The notes under the pieces were generated by a model. The model made no database searches, was not told where the DNA came from, and was given only the letters and a program-made list of their open reading frames with translations. Below are positions 43,631 to 52,702 of a stretch of DNA of 64,000 nucleotides, one piece after another. The stretch is taken from positions 1-64,000 of the forward strand of contig JAHJNL010000030.1 in NCBI GenBank assembly GCA_018820855.1, in the 5' to 3' direction. Made by a program: the position numbers and the translations under genes. The stretch comes from Pseudomonadota bacterium (lineage in GTDB: Bacteria; Desulfobacterota; Desulfobulbia; Desulfobulbales; Desulfocapsaceae). How positions within the stretch are numbered: position 1 is the first letter of the stretch; each line of letters opens with the position of its first letter.

Positions 43631-43689
43631 TTGACAGAGGCAGAGGATCGCACTATGATGTGCATATGTTCATTAACTGTTTTTGCTGA
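43594..43689 (+). CDS. Small 31-codon ORF with strong ribosome-binding site
   Basis: GGCAGGAG is followed six bases later by the ATG at 43594; the frame runs 31 codons to a TGA at 43687-43689 and the peptide has three Cys residues. However, a near-perfect sigma-70 promoter (43631-43659) lies inside it, so it would need its own upstream promoter. It may be a remnant or chance. Confidence 0.15.
   Translation: MKNNQCSIPVFSLDRGRGSHYDVHMFINCFC
43631..43659 (+). promoter_or_regulatory. Near-consensus sigma-70 promoter
   Basis: TTGACA (43631-43636), a 17-base spacer and TATGAT (43654-43659) make an almost ideal vegetative promoter, about 100 bases before the DUF302 gene. Confidence 0.8.
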
Positions 43690-43759
43690 ATCAACTGCAG
43701 GTAATCAAGCCAGGTTCTGGGAAAGTAGAGAAAATGAAAAGCCGGACAAGGAGAACAGT

Positions 43760-44176
43760 ATGAATCGAACGAAAGATCTGTACATTGCTGAAAGTGAAAA
43801 GAGTGTCGGTCAGTTTGTTGCTGATTTCGGCGAGATCCTGAGAGAAAATGAATTTGTTGTCAATAATTTTGAAAACATGAACATGAAGAAAACATTTCGT
43901 GAGCATGGGGGCGCGGTACCGGATGAATTTGATTTGCATATGATTCAGGTTTGTAAGCCCACCAAGGCTGACAAGAGTCTGACCGCCAATCCTGAACGTG
44001 CCATTCTTATGCCCAAGTTTGTCATGGTTTTCTCTAAGGATGGCAAGACACAGATTCGCTACCTGAGTTACAGTGCTGCCGATATTGCTGCCTTGGTTCT
44101 CGATGATCCTAAGTTTCCTGAGTCTCTGGCCCAAACCTTTGCCAAGATTCGTTCTATGATTGATGAGGCTGTTTGA
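43760..44176 (+). CDS. DUF302 family protein
   Basis: A 138-residue cytosolic protein. The DUF302 pattern is seen in SEKSVGQFVADFGEILRENEFVVNN, the HMIQVCKPTKADKSLTANPE centre and LMPKFVMVFSKDGKTQIRYLS. DUF302 proteins bind small ligands or metals in an unknown role and are common beside metal and sulfur genes. AAGGAG seven bases upstream sets the ATG at 43760; the frame open further upstream crosses the promoter and is not coding. The stop overlaps the next gene's ATG, so both are translated together. Confidence 0.8.
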   Translation: MNRTKDLYIAESEKSVGQFVADFGEILRENEFVVNNFENMNMKKTFREHGGAVPDEFDLHMIQVCKPTKADKSLTANPERAILMPKFVMVFSKDGKTQIRYLSYSAADIAALVLDDPKFPESLAQTFAKIRSMIDEAV

Positions 44177-45174
44177 TGATGTGGAAGCTGCTGATTTCAA
44201 TCAATAAGAAGCTTGTTTATGCCATTCCCGTCATGATAGCTTTAGGTTTCCTCTTTGGCAAGGTCATTGATGCCCAGATCGTCAAGCAGATGAAGAACCT
44301 GATTGTTCCTTTGACCTTTCTCATGGTTTATCCCATGATGGTTACACTGAATATCAAACATCTGCAAGACGGTATTAAAAATGTAAAACTGCAGGTTTTG
44401 ACTCAGCTTATAAATTTTCTTATTATTCCATTTCTTGCCTACGGTCTTGGCCTGTGGTTCTTTCCTGACAATCATTATATGGCCCTTGGGCTTCTCCTCG
44501 CAGCATTGTTGCCAACCAGTGGTATGACCATCTCCTGGACCGGGTTTGCCAAGGGAAATATGGGGGCCGCTATTAACATGACGGTTATTGGTTTGACTCT
44601 TGGCTCCCTGGCTGCGCCTGTTTATGTCAAAGCGTTGATGGGAGCCAAAGTGGATATGGATATTGTCCTGGTGGTCAAACAGATCGTCTATATCGTTTTT
44701 ATCCCAATGTTGCTTGGTTATTTTACCCGATCCTATTTTATAAAAAAGTATGGCCCAAAAGAGTTTAAAATGACCTGGGCTCCCCGCTTTCCGTCACTCT
44801 CTACTCTTGGTGTCCTGGGAATTGTTTTTGTTGCCATAGCCTTAAAGGCTGAAAAGCTGTCTCAGGATCCGCTGATCCTGTGGATGATATTCAAACCGCT
44901 TCTCATTATCTATTTCGTGAATTACACCCTGGGAACTCTTGTTGGCAAGTTCCTGTTTAAACGGGGTGATGCTATTGCCTTAGTTTACGGAACAGTCATG
45001 CGAAACCTCTCTATTGCCCTGGCAATTGCTATAAATGCCTTTGGTGAACATGGCGCTGATGCAGCGTTGGTTATTGCTGTATCGTATATCATACAAGTCC
45101 AGTCTGCTGCCTGGTATGTGAAGCTGACGTCAAAGATATTCGGTCCGGTCGAAGAAGAGGTATTGAATCAGTAG
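44176..45174 (+). CDS. ACR3/bile acid:sodium symporter-family permease
   Basis: A 332-residue permease with about ten helices. It shows the BASS/ACR3 pattern: LIVPLTFLMVYPMMVTLN, LLLAALLPTSGMTISWTGFAKGN with the conserved small residues of the discontinuous helix, and GTVMRNLSIALAIAINAFG. Relatives are arsenite exporters (Acr3) or organic-anion symporters. ACR3 proteins usually carry a conserved Cys in helix 4; I do not see it in the corresponding segment, so arsenite export is not assured. The gene overlaps DUF302 (TGATG) and there is no ArsR or ArsC nearby. Confidence 0.8.
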   Translation: MMWKLLISINKKLVYAIPVMIALGFLFGKVIDAQIVKQMKNLIVPLTFLMVYPMMVTLNIKHLQDGIKNVKLQVLTQLINFLIIPFLAYGLGLWFFPDNHYMALGLLLAALLPTSGMTISWTGFAKGNMGAAINMTVIGLTLGSLAAPVYVKALMGAKVDMDIVLVVKQIVYIVFIPMLLGYFTRSYFIKKYGPKEFKMTWAPRFPSLSTLGVLGIVFVAIALKAEKLSQDPLILWMIFKPLLIIYFVNYTLGTLVGKFLFKRGDAIALVYGTVMRNLSIALAIAINAFGEHGADAALVIAVSYIIQVQSAAWYVKLTSKIFGPVEEEVLNQ

Positions 45175-45277
45175 GAATTGGGAGACAGTGAGGCATCTTT
45201 TCCAAAGAATTGTTCTCATCTGAATGCTACATCTTCAGGGAGGATAATGCTGAGTGGATACAGCTATAGGGTGTGAT

Positions 45278-45778
45278 ATGAAAACATCTTTATTTTCGAA
45301 AATTCTTTATGCAACAGACCTTTCCGAGACCGCCAAACAGGCGGCTCGTTATGCCCTCAGTCTGGCTCATGAATATGGGGCAGAACTGACAGTAGTCAAT
45401 GTGATCCCTGATTTAGTGGAGGAGATGTCGGCTGGTATGGGCTATGACCTGGTCAGCCATTTTGGTCACGATAAGCTGAATAGTTTTTACGAGGAAGGAC
45501 TCGAAGAGACTAAAAAGGCATTAATTAAACGTATTCACAATGTCTGTCAGGAGGCCGGGAATGAACTGCATAACTGCACAGTGGAGCAGAATGTGGTGGT
45601 GAAGGTCGGCCATCCTGTGGAACAGATTGTGGAAATGGCGAAAGAGGGTGGCTATGACCTGGTGGTTCTTGGAACCCATGGTCATACTATGTTGGACGAT
45701 CTTCTCCTTGGCAGTGTGGCCAGGGGGGTGGTTAAAAAATGTCCTATGCCGGTATTGACTGTTCGGCTCAAGGAGTAA
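45278..45778 (+). CDS. Universal stress protein A family
   Basis: A 166-residue UspA-domain protein. The nucleotide-binding features are KILYATDLSETAKQAARYA at the start and the ATP-type motif G-x2-G-x9-G-S as GTHGHTMLDDLLLGSVA, ending in VVKKCPMPVLTVR. Usp proteins are cytosolic stress factors. The ATG at 45278 matches the family start; the frame extends upstream to 45254 without homology. It stands about 100 bases after the permease and could be in the same unit. Confidence 0.9.
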   Translation: MKTSLFSKILYATDLSETAKQAARYALSLAHEYGAELTVVNVIPDLVEEMSAGMGYDLVSHFGHDKLNSFYEEGLEETKKALIKRIHNVCQEAGNELHNCTVEQNVVVKVGHPVEQIVEMAKEGGYDLVVLGTHGHTMLDDLLLGSVARGVVKKCPMPVLTVRLKE

Positions 45779-45883
45779 TAATAGTAAGAGTACAAAAACG
45801 GGTTACCGAGAAAATATTTTTCATTCTTTTGACCTTATCACAGATTGGCCGGAGATTCCGGTGATTAAAAGGAGACTACAACG

Positions 45884-46273
45884 ATGCGTATATGTATACC
45901 AACAAATAATCCTGGAGGCCTGGAAGCCTCCCGTTCCGAACATTTTGGACATTGTGATGTTTTTACTCTGGTGGAACTGGATTCGGATAACAAAATCAGT
46001 TCGGTGGAAACCCTGCTGCCTCCCGATCATGGCGCCGGGGGCTGTATGGTTCCTGTGCAGGTTCTAAATGATGCCAACGTTGATGCCATTGTTGTCGGCG
46101 GTATGGGGGCCAGACCCATGCAGGGTTTTGCAGAAGTCGGGATTGATGTCTACTGGGCAGATCGTAATTCCATTCTGAATGCAGCCACCGTGGTGGAAAA
46201 ATTTACCGAGGGCATGCTGCCTAAAATGAATGCCGATCAGGCATGTGGCGGAGGGAGTGCCTGCCACCAGTAA
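45884..46273 (+). CDS. NifX/NifB-like dinitrogenase iron-molybdenum cofactor biosynthesis protein
   Basis: A 129-residue protein of the NifX/NafY/NifB-C superfamily. The fold signature is RICIPTNNPGGLEASRSEHFGHCDVFTLVELD, then GAGGCMVPVQVL and DAIVVGGMGARPMQGFAEVGIDVY. A C-terminal metal-binding CGGGSACHQ extension follows. Relatives bind iron-molybdenum clusters or orange-protein clusters in anaerobes. AAAAGGAG upstream supports the ATG at 45884. A DUF134 regulator gene follows, a common pair. No nif structural genes are near. Confidence 0.87.
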   Translation: MRICIPTNNPGGLEASRSEHFGHCDVFTLVELDSDNKISSVETLLPPDHGAGGCMVPVQVLNDANVDAIVVGGMGARPMQGFAEVGIDVYWADRNSILNAATVVEKFTEGMLPKMNADQACGGGSACHQ

Positions 46274-46318
46274 GATAATTGCTTTTTGCAGATTATGAGG
46301 GTATAAGAGAACCGTTTT

Positions 46319-46368
46319 GATAACGGCAGGAAGTATCTTACAGAGGTATGAGGCTGCCGTTATCTTTT
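46319..46368 (+). terminator. Strong hairpin/attenuator before the DUF134 gene
   Basis: GATAACGGCAG (46319-46329) pairs perfectly with CTGCCGTTATC (46354-46364) around a 24-base loop, followed by TTTT. It ends the NifX-like unit 45 bases after its stop codon and lies only 40 bases before DUF134, leaving little room for a promoter. Confidence 0.75.
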
Positions 46369-46408
46369 CATCATTAATCCAGAAATTTCTCCTTAACCAT
46401 TGGGTACT

Positions 46409-46696
46409 ATGTCACCGAGACCAAAAAAACTCAGGAATTGTGAAGGTAATTTTTGCGGCCGGGCCTTTAAGCCCACCGGGACACCACTGTCAAAACTGGT
46501 ACAGATTGAGCTCTTCCGTGATGAGATGGAGGCTCTGCGACTCTGTGATATGGAAGGCTTGACGCAGGAAGAGGCCGGGCAGAAAATGGGAGTTTCCCGA
46601 GGAACTGTCCAGCGCATTATCACCATTGCCAGGAGAAAGACGGCAGAGGCGCTGACTGAGGGCCGAGCCCTTGTCTTTGTCGACGACGAGGAGTAA
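46409..46696 (+). CDS. DUF134 family DNA-binding protein
   Basis: A 95-residue protein that starts SPRPKKLRNCEGNFCGRAFKP, the DUF134 signature with its Cys pair, and continues with a helix-turn-helix: DEMEALRLCDMEGLTQEEAGQKMGVSRGTVQRIITIARRK. It probably regulates or binds near iron-molybdenum-protein genes, with which it co-occurs widely, and it follows the NifX-like gene here. No ribosome-binding site is visible before the ATG at 46409; a TTG at 46400 is possible. Confidence 0.87.
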   Translation: MSPRPKKLRNCEGNFCGRAFKPTGTPLSKLVQIELFRDEMEALRLCDMEGLTQEEAGQKMGVSRGTVQRIITIARRKTAEALTEGRALVFVDDEE

Positions 46697-46756
46697 GGCC
46701 GGCGCAGCGGAAAGTTGAACGCGGAAAGTCTGGTTTGTCTTTTTGCCGTTCTTAAT

Positions 46757-46781
46757 GGCTGTCTGAACAGTGCAGACAGCC
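46757..46781. terminator. Hairpin between convergent DUF134 and prfC
   Basis: GGCTGTCTG (46757-46765) pairs perfectly with CAGACAGCC (46773-46781). No T-run follows on either strand; a weak or factor-assisted terminator is the likely role. Confidence 0.4.
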
Positions 46782-46877
46782 CGTGATTATCAATTGGAAG
46801 TCCATTGCCTCCAATCCCAGCAATTGAGCCATTTCAAGTTTGAAAAAGTCATCAAAATGTTAAATGGCTAAGACCGC

Positions 46878-48467
46878 TTATATGTTTTCTCTGGTCTTTT
46901 GAAATTCGATATCCGGCCACTTCTCCATGAAAAAATTAAGCATCCATTCGTTTTGAGCAAGATAGGTGAGAAAACCTTCTGCATCAATGGCAAGTGAAGC
47001 CTGATTCTTCTGTTCAAATTCAGCCAGTCTTTTTTTGTCGTTACAGTGCACCCATCGAGCTGCCTGGAAGTCGATGGGTTCATAAATCGCTTCTACTCCG
47101 TACTCATTTTTTAACCTGGCAACTGTGACCTCAAACTGAAGGACACCTACAGCCCCTATAATATAAGAAGAGCCGGTCATGGGGCGAAAGACCTGAATAG
47201 CCCCTTCTTCGGCCAGCTGCTGCATGCCTTTTTGCAGTTGTTTCATCTTCATTGGATTCTTGATGAGAACCCGGCGGAAGTGTTCAGGAGCAAAATTAGG
47301 GATTCCTGTGAATTTCAGTTCTTCTTTCTGGGTGAAGGTATCACCGATCTTGATGGTTCCGTGGTTGTGCAGGCCGATGATGTCTCCTGGCCAGGCCTCT
47401 TCCACATTTGCCCGGTCCTGGGCCATGAAGATGGTGGCATTGGCCAGAGTGATCTCCTTACCGATGCGATGGTGTTTTACCTTCATCCCTCGGGTGAATT
47501 TACCTGAGCAGATACGGAAAAAGGCTATGCGGTCCCGGTGGGCCGGGTTCATGTTAGCCTGGATTTTAAAGACAAAACCGGAGAAATCTTCCTCGGTGGG
47601 CGAGACATCCCGAGTTTGGGCCGGCCGTATCCCTGGCGGGGGTGCCATTTCCACAAAGCCGTTCAGGAGCTCGCGAACACCAAAGTTGTTGATGGCAGAG
47701 CCGAAAAAAACAGGGGTCTGACCGGCACTGAGGTAGTGCTCGTATTCAAAAGGGTTTGCCGCCCCTTGCAGAAGATCAATATCATCACGTAAGAGTTGGG
47801 CATCGTGACGGGTGAGGATCTCATCGAGGCGCGGATCATCTAACGAATTAATGGTGATGCCTTCCTGGTCGCGTGTCCCCTGGCCTGGTGTGAAGAGGTG
47901 GATCTGTTTCTTATAGAGATTATAGACTCCTTTGAAGGTCTTTCCCATGCCGATGGGCCAGGACATGGGTGTGCACTCAATCTGCAGTTTGTCTTCGATC
48001 TCGGCCAGGATATCGAGAGGATCCATACCTTCCCGGTCCAGCTTGTTGATGAAGGTGATAAGCGGGGTATTGCGCATGCGGCAGACTTCCATCAGTTTTT
48101 CAGTCTGCGCCTCCACACCTTTGGCAGAGTCAATGACCATGATGGCTGAATCCACTGCGGTTAGAACCCGGTAGGTGTCTTCGGAAAAATCCTGATGCCC
48201 GGGGGTGTCCAGCAGGTTGACCTCATAGTCCCGGTAGGTGAATTTCATCACCGAAGTAGTCACTGAGATGCCGCGTTCCTGCTCAATGGCCATCCAGTCG
48301 CTGGTAGCTTTACGTTCTACCTTGCGTGATTTGACGGCACCGGCTAGATTGATGGCCCCTCCGTAGAGGAGGAGTTTTTCGGTGAGTGTGGTCTTGCCTG
48401 CGTCGGGATGGCTGATAATGCCGAAAGTTCGCCTCTTGGCGACTTCTTGTTCAAGCTGTTTGCTCAT
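46878..48467 (-). CDS. prfC: Peptide chain release factor 3
   Basis: A 529-residue translational GTPase that removes RF1/RF2 from the ribosome after termination. The G motifs are [12 protein letters not shown] (G1), [16 protein letters not shown] (G3) and FINKLDREG (G4), with a beta-barrel domain and the RF3-specific C-terminal part ([18 protein letters not shown]). Length is that of the E. coli enzyme. The start is the ATG at 48467. It is a single-gene unit with convergent DUF134 and divergent rfbB neighbours. Confidence 0.96.
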   Translation of the reverse strand: MSKQLEQEVAKRRTFGIISHPDAGKTTLTEKLLLYGGAINLAGAVKSRKVERKATSDWMAIEQERGISVTTSVMKFTYRDYEVNLLDTPGHQDFSEDTYRVLTAVDSAIMVIDSAKGVEAQTEKLMEVCRMRNTPLITFINKLDREGMDPLDILAEIEDKLQIECTPMSWPIGMGKTFKGVYNLYKKQIHLFTPGQGTRDQEGITINSLDDPRLDEILTRHDAQLLRDDIDLLQGAANPFEYEHYLSAGQTPVFFGSAINNFGVRELLNGFVEMAPPPGIRPAQTRDVSPTEEDFSGFVFKIQANMNPAHRDRIAFFRICSGKFTRGMKVKHHRIGKEITLANATIFMAQDRANVEEAWPGDIIGLHNHGTIKIGDTFTQKEELKFTGIPNFAPEHFRRVLIKNPMKMKQLQKGMQQLAEEGAIQVFRPMTGSSYIIGAVGVLQFEVTVARLKNEYGVEAIYEPIDFQAARWVHCNDKKRLAEFEQKNQASLAIDAEGFLTYLAQNEWMLNFFMEKWPDIEFQKTRENI

Positions 48468-48682
48468 AATAGAGGAAGAATCTACTTCAATTTCTAAGTG
48501 TATGTAGTATATACAGTATTCTGTAATAATTCGTCAGGGGGGAAACTGGTGGGAGCGCCCCTGGGTATGTGTGACGTATGAGGTTACCTGAGGTGCTGGT
48601 GAATTTTCACGATATTCCCATAAGAAGAACGGAGTATTATAGGCGCTTTTGCTAAGAAAGAAAACCAAAAAAAGAGTGGGAA

Positions 48683-49753
48683 ATGGAAACAAGTCGTAGA
48701 ATTCTGGTTACCGGCGGCTGCGGGTTTATCGGGGCAAATTTTGTACGCCTCCTTTTGCAGGATTATCCGCAGTGGCGGGTGATTAATGTGGACAAGCTTA
48801 CCTATGCCGGGAATCTCCAGAATTTGGCAGGGATAGAGGAAGGAGAGAATTACCGCTTCATCAGGGCCGATATCTGTGATTCCCTGAAAATGGAAGAACT
48901 TTTTGTCGAAGAGCAGATTGATTCGGTGGTCCATTTTGCTGCCGAGTCCCATGTCGATCGCTCCATTACCGGACCGGCTGCCTTTATTCAGACAAATATT
49001 GTTGGTACCTTTTGCCTGCTCGAAGCTGCCAGGAAAAGCTGGCTGAATGGTTCATGGAAGGGGCAGAACCCCTGCTTTCTCCATGTCAGCACCGATGAGG
49101 TGTATGGCTCATTGGGGGAGACCGGCATGTTTACTGAAACCACTCCCTTTGACCCGCGTTCTCCCTATTCAGCATCCAAGGCCTCTTCTGATCATCTGGT
49201 CAACGCCTATTTTCACACCTATGGCCTGCCTACACTCATTACCAACTGCTCCAATAATTACGGGCCATATCAATTCCCTGAGAAACTGATTCCCCTCATC
49301 TTTCATAACAGCATGACCGGAAAATCACTGCCCATTTATGGAGACGGAAAATATGTCAGGGACTGGCTCTATGTCAAGGATCACTGCGAGGCCATTGTCG
49401 AGGTTCTGGAAAAGGGCAGGGTTGGGCAGTCGTATAATATCGGCGGTAATAACGAAAAACAAAACCTGGAAGTGGTCACCCTGATCTGTGACACCCTGGA
49501 TCGGAAGCTTGGTTTGCCCGCATCAGGTGAACCCAGGCGTTCTCTCATTACTTTTGTTAAGGATCGACTGGGGCATGACCGGCGCTATGCCATTGACGCT
49601 ACCTATATCAAGGAACAGCTGGGCTGGGAACCCAAGGTCACTTTTGAGCAGGGAATTGAGAAGACCGTTGACTGGTACCTGGCTAACCAGGAATGGGTGG
49701 AGTCTGTCATTGACGGTTCTTATCGTGAATATTATGAAAAGATGTACGAATAG
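48683..49753 (+). CDS. rfbB: dTDP-glucose 4,6-dehydratase
   Basis: RfbB converts dTDP-glucose to dTDP-4-keto-6-deoxyglucose in the dTDP-rhamnose pathway for O-antigen or other glycans. The 356-residue protein has the NAD-binding GGCGFIGANFV, the catalytic STDEVYGS (Asp-Glu unique to dehydratases) and the Tyr-Lys pair in SPYSASKASSDHLV. It is full length. rfbC follows after 36 bases, but rfbA and rfbD, needed for the full pathway, are not in the window. Confidence 0.95.
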   Translation: METSRRILVTGGCGFIGANFVRLLLQDYPQWRVINVDKLTYAGNLQNLAGIEEGENYRFIRADICDSLKMEELFVEEQIDSVVHFAAESHVDRSITGPAAFIQTNIVGTFCLLEAARKSWLNGSWKGQNPCFLHVSTDEVYGSLGETGMFTETTPFDPRSPYSASKASSDHLVNAYFHTYGLPTLITNCSNNYGPYQFPEKLIPLIFHNSMTGKSLPIYGDGKYVRDWLYVKDHCEAIVEVLEKGRVGQSYNIGGNNEKQNLEVVTLICDTLDRKLGLPASGEPRRSLITFVKDRLGHDRRYAIDATYIKEQLGWEPKVTFEQGIEKTVDWYLANQEWVESVIDGSYREYYEKMYE

Positions 49754-49789
49754 TCTTGTCCGTTTTCTGCCTTTAACCAGAGCGTAACT

Positions 49790-50335
49790 ATGAAAATTAC
49801 AGCAACTTCAATTCCTGATGTCTTACTGATAGAACCCACCGTATTCGGGGATGAGCGGGGGTTCTTTTTTGAGAGCTATAATGAGAAAATATGGGAGGAG
49901 ACCACCGGCTTGCGAACACGGTTTGTTCAGGATAACCACTCCTGTTCTATTGCCGGGGTCTTGCGCGGTATACATTACCAGATCAAACAGCCACAGGGGA
50001 AGATGGTGCGGGTGGTGAGTGGTGAGGTGTTTGATGTGGCGGTGGATCTGCGCCGCAGTTCACCGACATTTGGACAGTGGGTGGGCGAGAGACTCAGTGC
50101 TCAGAATAAAAAATGTCTGTGGGTTCCGGAAGGGTTTGGGCATGGCTTCCTTGTCCTCTCTGAAGTTGCTGAGTTTCTCTATCGAACTACTGATTTCTGG
50201 GCTCCGCAACATGAACGCTGCATTATCTGGAATGATCCCGATATCGGTATTCAGTGGCCCCTTTCCGGGCAACCGGTACTGTCGGAAAAAGATTCTCAAG
50301 GATCGTTGCTGAGCCAGGCTGAACTCTATCAGTAG
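49790..50335 (+). CDS. rfbC: dTDP-4-dehydrorhamnose 3,5-epimerase
   Basis: A 181-residue cupin-type epimerase that acts after RfbB. The general-base His lies in GVLRGIHYQ, and the Tyr that serves as acid in FLYRTTDFWAPQHE; other family segments are FVQDNHS and KCLWVPEGFGHGFLVLS. The whole family length is present. It pairs with rfbB in a two-gene unit and converges with a small minus-strand gene. Confidence 0.94.
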   Translation: MKITATSIPDVLLIEPTVFGDERGFFFESYNEKIWEETTGLRTRFVQDNHSCSIAGVLRGIHYQIKQPQGKMVRVVSGEVFDVAVDLRRSSPTFGQWVGERLSAQNKKCLWVPEGFGHGFLVLSEVAEFLYRTTDFWAPQHERCIIWNDPDIGIQWPLSGQPVLSEKDSQGSLLSQAELYQ

Positions 50336-50378
50336 CTGATCTTCTTCCAACCTCAGCTACCCATGAGATTTCCTGCCC

Positions 50379-50576
50379 CTATCTCCTGTTCAGGTTGCAT
50401 TCGCTGGTTTGAGCGACTGCCTGGGACAGGTGCTGAAAAAAGAGTATTGTTGCGGTATCATCCGGGTTACGACTCAGCCGTTCTTCATAAAGGATGAAGA
50501 GCTTGGTCAGTACATGGGGGACATCCTCTTCTTCAAGATCGCCAAGAGCTTCCCAGAGATCGTTCGTATTGATCAT
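50379..50576 (-). CDS. Small hypothetical protein
   Basis: A 65-residue acidic protein from the ATG at 50576 (a longer frame opens at a TTG at 50615): INTNDLWEALGDLEEEDVPHVLTKLFILYEERL, then PDDTATILFFQHLSQAV. It is predicted to be all helical, without membrane segment or metal motif. No family is recognised; codon use is in keeping with its neighbours and it sits alone between rfbC and the RNase gene. Start uncertain, no clear ribosome-binding site. Confidence 0.5.
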   Translation of the reverse strand: MINTNDLWEALGDLEEEDVPHVLTKLFILYEERLSRNPDDTATILFFQHLSQAVAQTSECNLNRR

Positions 50577-50701
50577 CGTCTTTGATTTTTTGTCTGGTGA
50601 GAAATTTTCCATCAACTGCCGAAAAGATCAGCTGCTTCTTTGAACATTCAACATTGTCTTTCCTCGTGGTAATAATAGCTTCGGTCAATATATAGTGATT
50701 T

Positions 50702-52702
50702 TCACCAGTTAAAAGAGATGGTGTCATCCAGCAGATTTACCCGCTCCACCTTGACTGTTACCCGGTTCCCGGCCTCAGGCTGATCCCGCACCGGAGCAGG
50801 AAGGTCTATGGGCATGAGGATATCGGTAAGGAGGAGGAAGACGCGTTTGGGGCCGGAGTCTATGACCAGTGCATTGAGGGGTTTGCCCTTCCTGGCATCA
50901 AGGTATTTGAGCAGCCAGTAGCGCTGGCGTTGTTGGCGGATACTGTTTGCGCGTGCCAGGGTTCTGCTGATAACAGCAGTGAAATCCTTACACATCTCCT
51001 CGGTAAAACGGGTTTCCTCTCTGCGCACCAGGGAATTGATCTGATGCTGCATGACAAGGTCAAGAAGACGGCGGATGGGTGATGTTACTGTGGTGTACTG
51101 TTCCACGCCAAGGCCGCTGTGGGCCTTGGCGTGGACAAGCAGTTCTCCCCTTGACAGCAGTTTTCTCTGTTTACTGTTGAGGAATAAATCATTGTCCAGG
51201 CCAAAAACGACCCTCTTCTTCGGGGGCTTTTGGGCACGAAAGAGTCCGGGCGCCATCCTGTCTGCCACGTATCGAGCTGCCTCGGTATTGGCCAGGATCA
51301 TCATTTCCGAAACCAGGGTGCGGGCAGGTGTGTCGGTATCAGAGAGGTTGACCTGTACCCTGCCTCCGTTTTGGATATGGATGTTGACATCTGGAAAGGG
51401 GAGGAGCAGGGCACCGGCCTCCACCCGTTTGTTGCGCAGTTTTACACGGAGGTCGTCGAGGATGGCCAGTTCCGGATCTTTGCTGATTATGGAATCGGCC
51501 TCATCGTAGGTGAGCCGTCTGGCGACCCTGATGACAGCGGGATGGATTCGAACTCGCAGGACCTCCGCCTCTTTGGAGAGCAGAATCATAAAGCTGAGTA
51601 CTGCCCGTAATTCTCCCTGGATAAGGCTGCATATTCCCTGGGAAAGATGTCTCGGCAGCATGGGAATCTGTCCCTCCGGGAAATAGATGGAGGTCCCTCG
51701 CTGGAGAGCTTCTCGGAAAAGAGGATCTTCCGGTCGGACATAATGGGCCACGTCCGAGATATGCACGCCTACCAGGTAATTCCCGTCTTGTTCCTCAATG
51801 GAAAGGGCATCGTCAAAGTCCAAAGTGGAGGCGCCGTCAATGGTCATGGGGCGAAGATGGGAAAGGTCCTTGCGGGCTGGATCCTGGAGCAGTTTGTCAG
51901 CTCCCTGCTGGAGGAGCATTTCCGCCTGCTGGATAGCGAGCAGGGGGAAAACCACAGGCTGCTCATTACGGAGCAGAGGAATGTTCTCATTGTTATCCCA
52001 GATCCCGGCTTTGACCAGAAGATGGAAGGAGTCGTGGGGCCTGTTGAAGCCTGCGGTCTTCAGGATTTGTCTGGCAATGTCAGCCCGCGGAAAATCTGTG
52101 CCAAAGAGATAAAAGTCACGGATGATACTCAAACATTCTTCTTGCTGGGCATCGTCAAGAGCATCTTTCTTTTCTCCGTTGTCGATTTCCTGAAGAAATT
52201 CTGCGCCACTCTTGATGAGATCCTGATTCCTTTTCTCTTTTTCCCGATGCTCGCGAAGTTGCTGTACCTGTTCCGGAGAGTGGGCCAGGACACGGTTTTC
52301 TCTGTACTTGAAGAAAAGTCGGTCCACAAAAATAGAACGAAGAAAAGCAGAAACTATGTCGTCATTGGCATCTTTGCCAAAACTCAGTTCTGCCAGAAAG
52401 GTTGGAAGAAAGCTGTTGTCCGGTTCGTCTGCAGTGAGTTCCCATATCTCCTGGAGGTTGATTCGCTCCATGAGTTTGTTTCGTGTTTCTGCTGTCTCCT
52501 GGAGTTGTCGAACAAGGGATTCGCGTGGGAGATCAAGCTGATGTGTTTGTTCAGAACAGTGGACAACTCGGGACAGAGGCATGTTCATCTCTCTGCCGTT
52601 TTGGTTTAACAGGCGAAGGCGTTTGGCTTGTCCGCCGGTGACATAGGCGCAGAGAAATTTCCCTCCATCCAGATATTCTATGAGTTTCCCTGGTGCTGTC
52701 AT
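50702..52702 (-). CDS. RNase II/RNase R-family exoribonuclease
   Basis: From the ATG at 52702 the protein has 666 residues. The RNB catalytic domain is clear: MTIDGASTLDFDDALSIEE holds the acidic metal ligands, then GVHISDVAHYV, RGTSIYFPEGQIPMLPRHLSQGICSL, and AHSGLGVEQYTTVTSPIRRLLDLVMQHQ. The N-terminal part lacks standard cold-shock domains and the tail has a divergent S1-like segment. It resembles the distinct VacB-like group rather than E. coli RNase R. It degrades RNA 3' to 5'. The frame extends upstream to 52840 over an AT-rich promoter region, rejected as start. Confidence 0.85.
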   Translation of the reverse strand: MTAPGKLIEYLDGGKFLCAYVTGGQAKRLRLLNQNGREMNMPLSRVVHCSEQTHQLDLPRESLVRQLQETAETRNKLMERINLQEIWELTADEPDNSFLPTFLAELSFGKDANDDIVSAFLRSIFVDRLFFKYRENRVLAHSPEQVQQLREHREKEKRNQDLIKSGAEFLQEIDNGEKKDALDDAQQEECLSIIRDFYLFGTDFPRADIARQILKTAGFNRPHDSFHLLVKAGIWDNNENIPLLRNEQPVVFPLLAIQQAEMLLQQGADKLLQDPARKDLSHLRPMTIDGASTLDFDDALSIEEQDGNYLVGVHISDVAHYVRPEDPLFREALQRGTSIYFPEGQIPMLPRHLSQGICSLIQGELRAVLSFMILLSKEAEVLRVRIHPAVIRVARRLTYDEADSIISKDPELAILDDLRVKLRNKRVEAGALLLPFPDVNIHIQNGGRVQVNLSDTDTPARTLVSEMMILANTEAARYVADRMAPGLFRAQKPPKKRVVFGLDNDLFLNSKQRKLLSRGELLVHAKAHSGLGVEQYTTVTSPIRRLLDLVMQHQINSLVRREETRFTEEMCKDFTAVISRTLARANSIRQQRQRYWLLKYLDARKGKPLNALVIDSGPKRVFLLLTDILMPIDLPAPVRDQPEAGNRVTVKVERVNLLDDTISFNW

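Noticed and set aside
43631-43759. Upstream extension of the DUF302 gene from a TTG
   Set aside because: The TTG is the -35 box of a near-perfect promoter; the AAGGAG-backed ATG at 43760 fits the family start.
51540-51560. tRNA T-loop-like GGATTCGAACTC
   Set aside because: It lies within the coding sequence of the RNase gene and no acceptor or anticodon stems surround it.
51647-52609. 320-codon plus-strand ORF opposite the RNase II/R-family gene
   Set aside because: The minus strand encodes a clear RNB catalytic domain over the same bases; the plus frame shows no domain.
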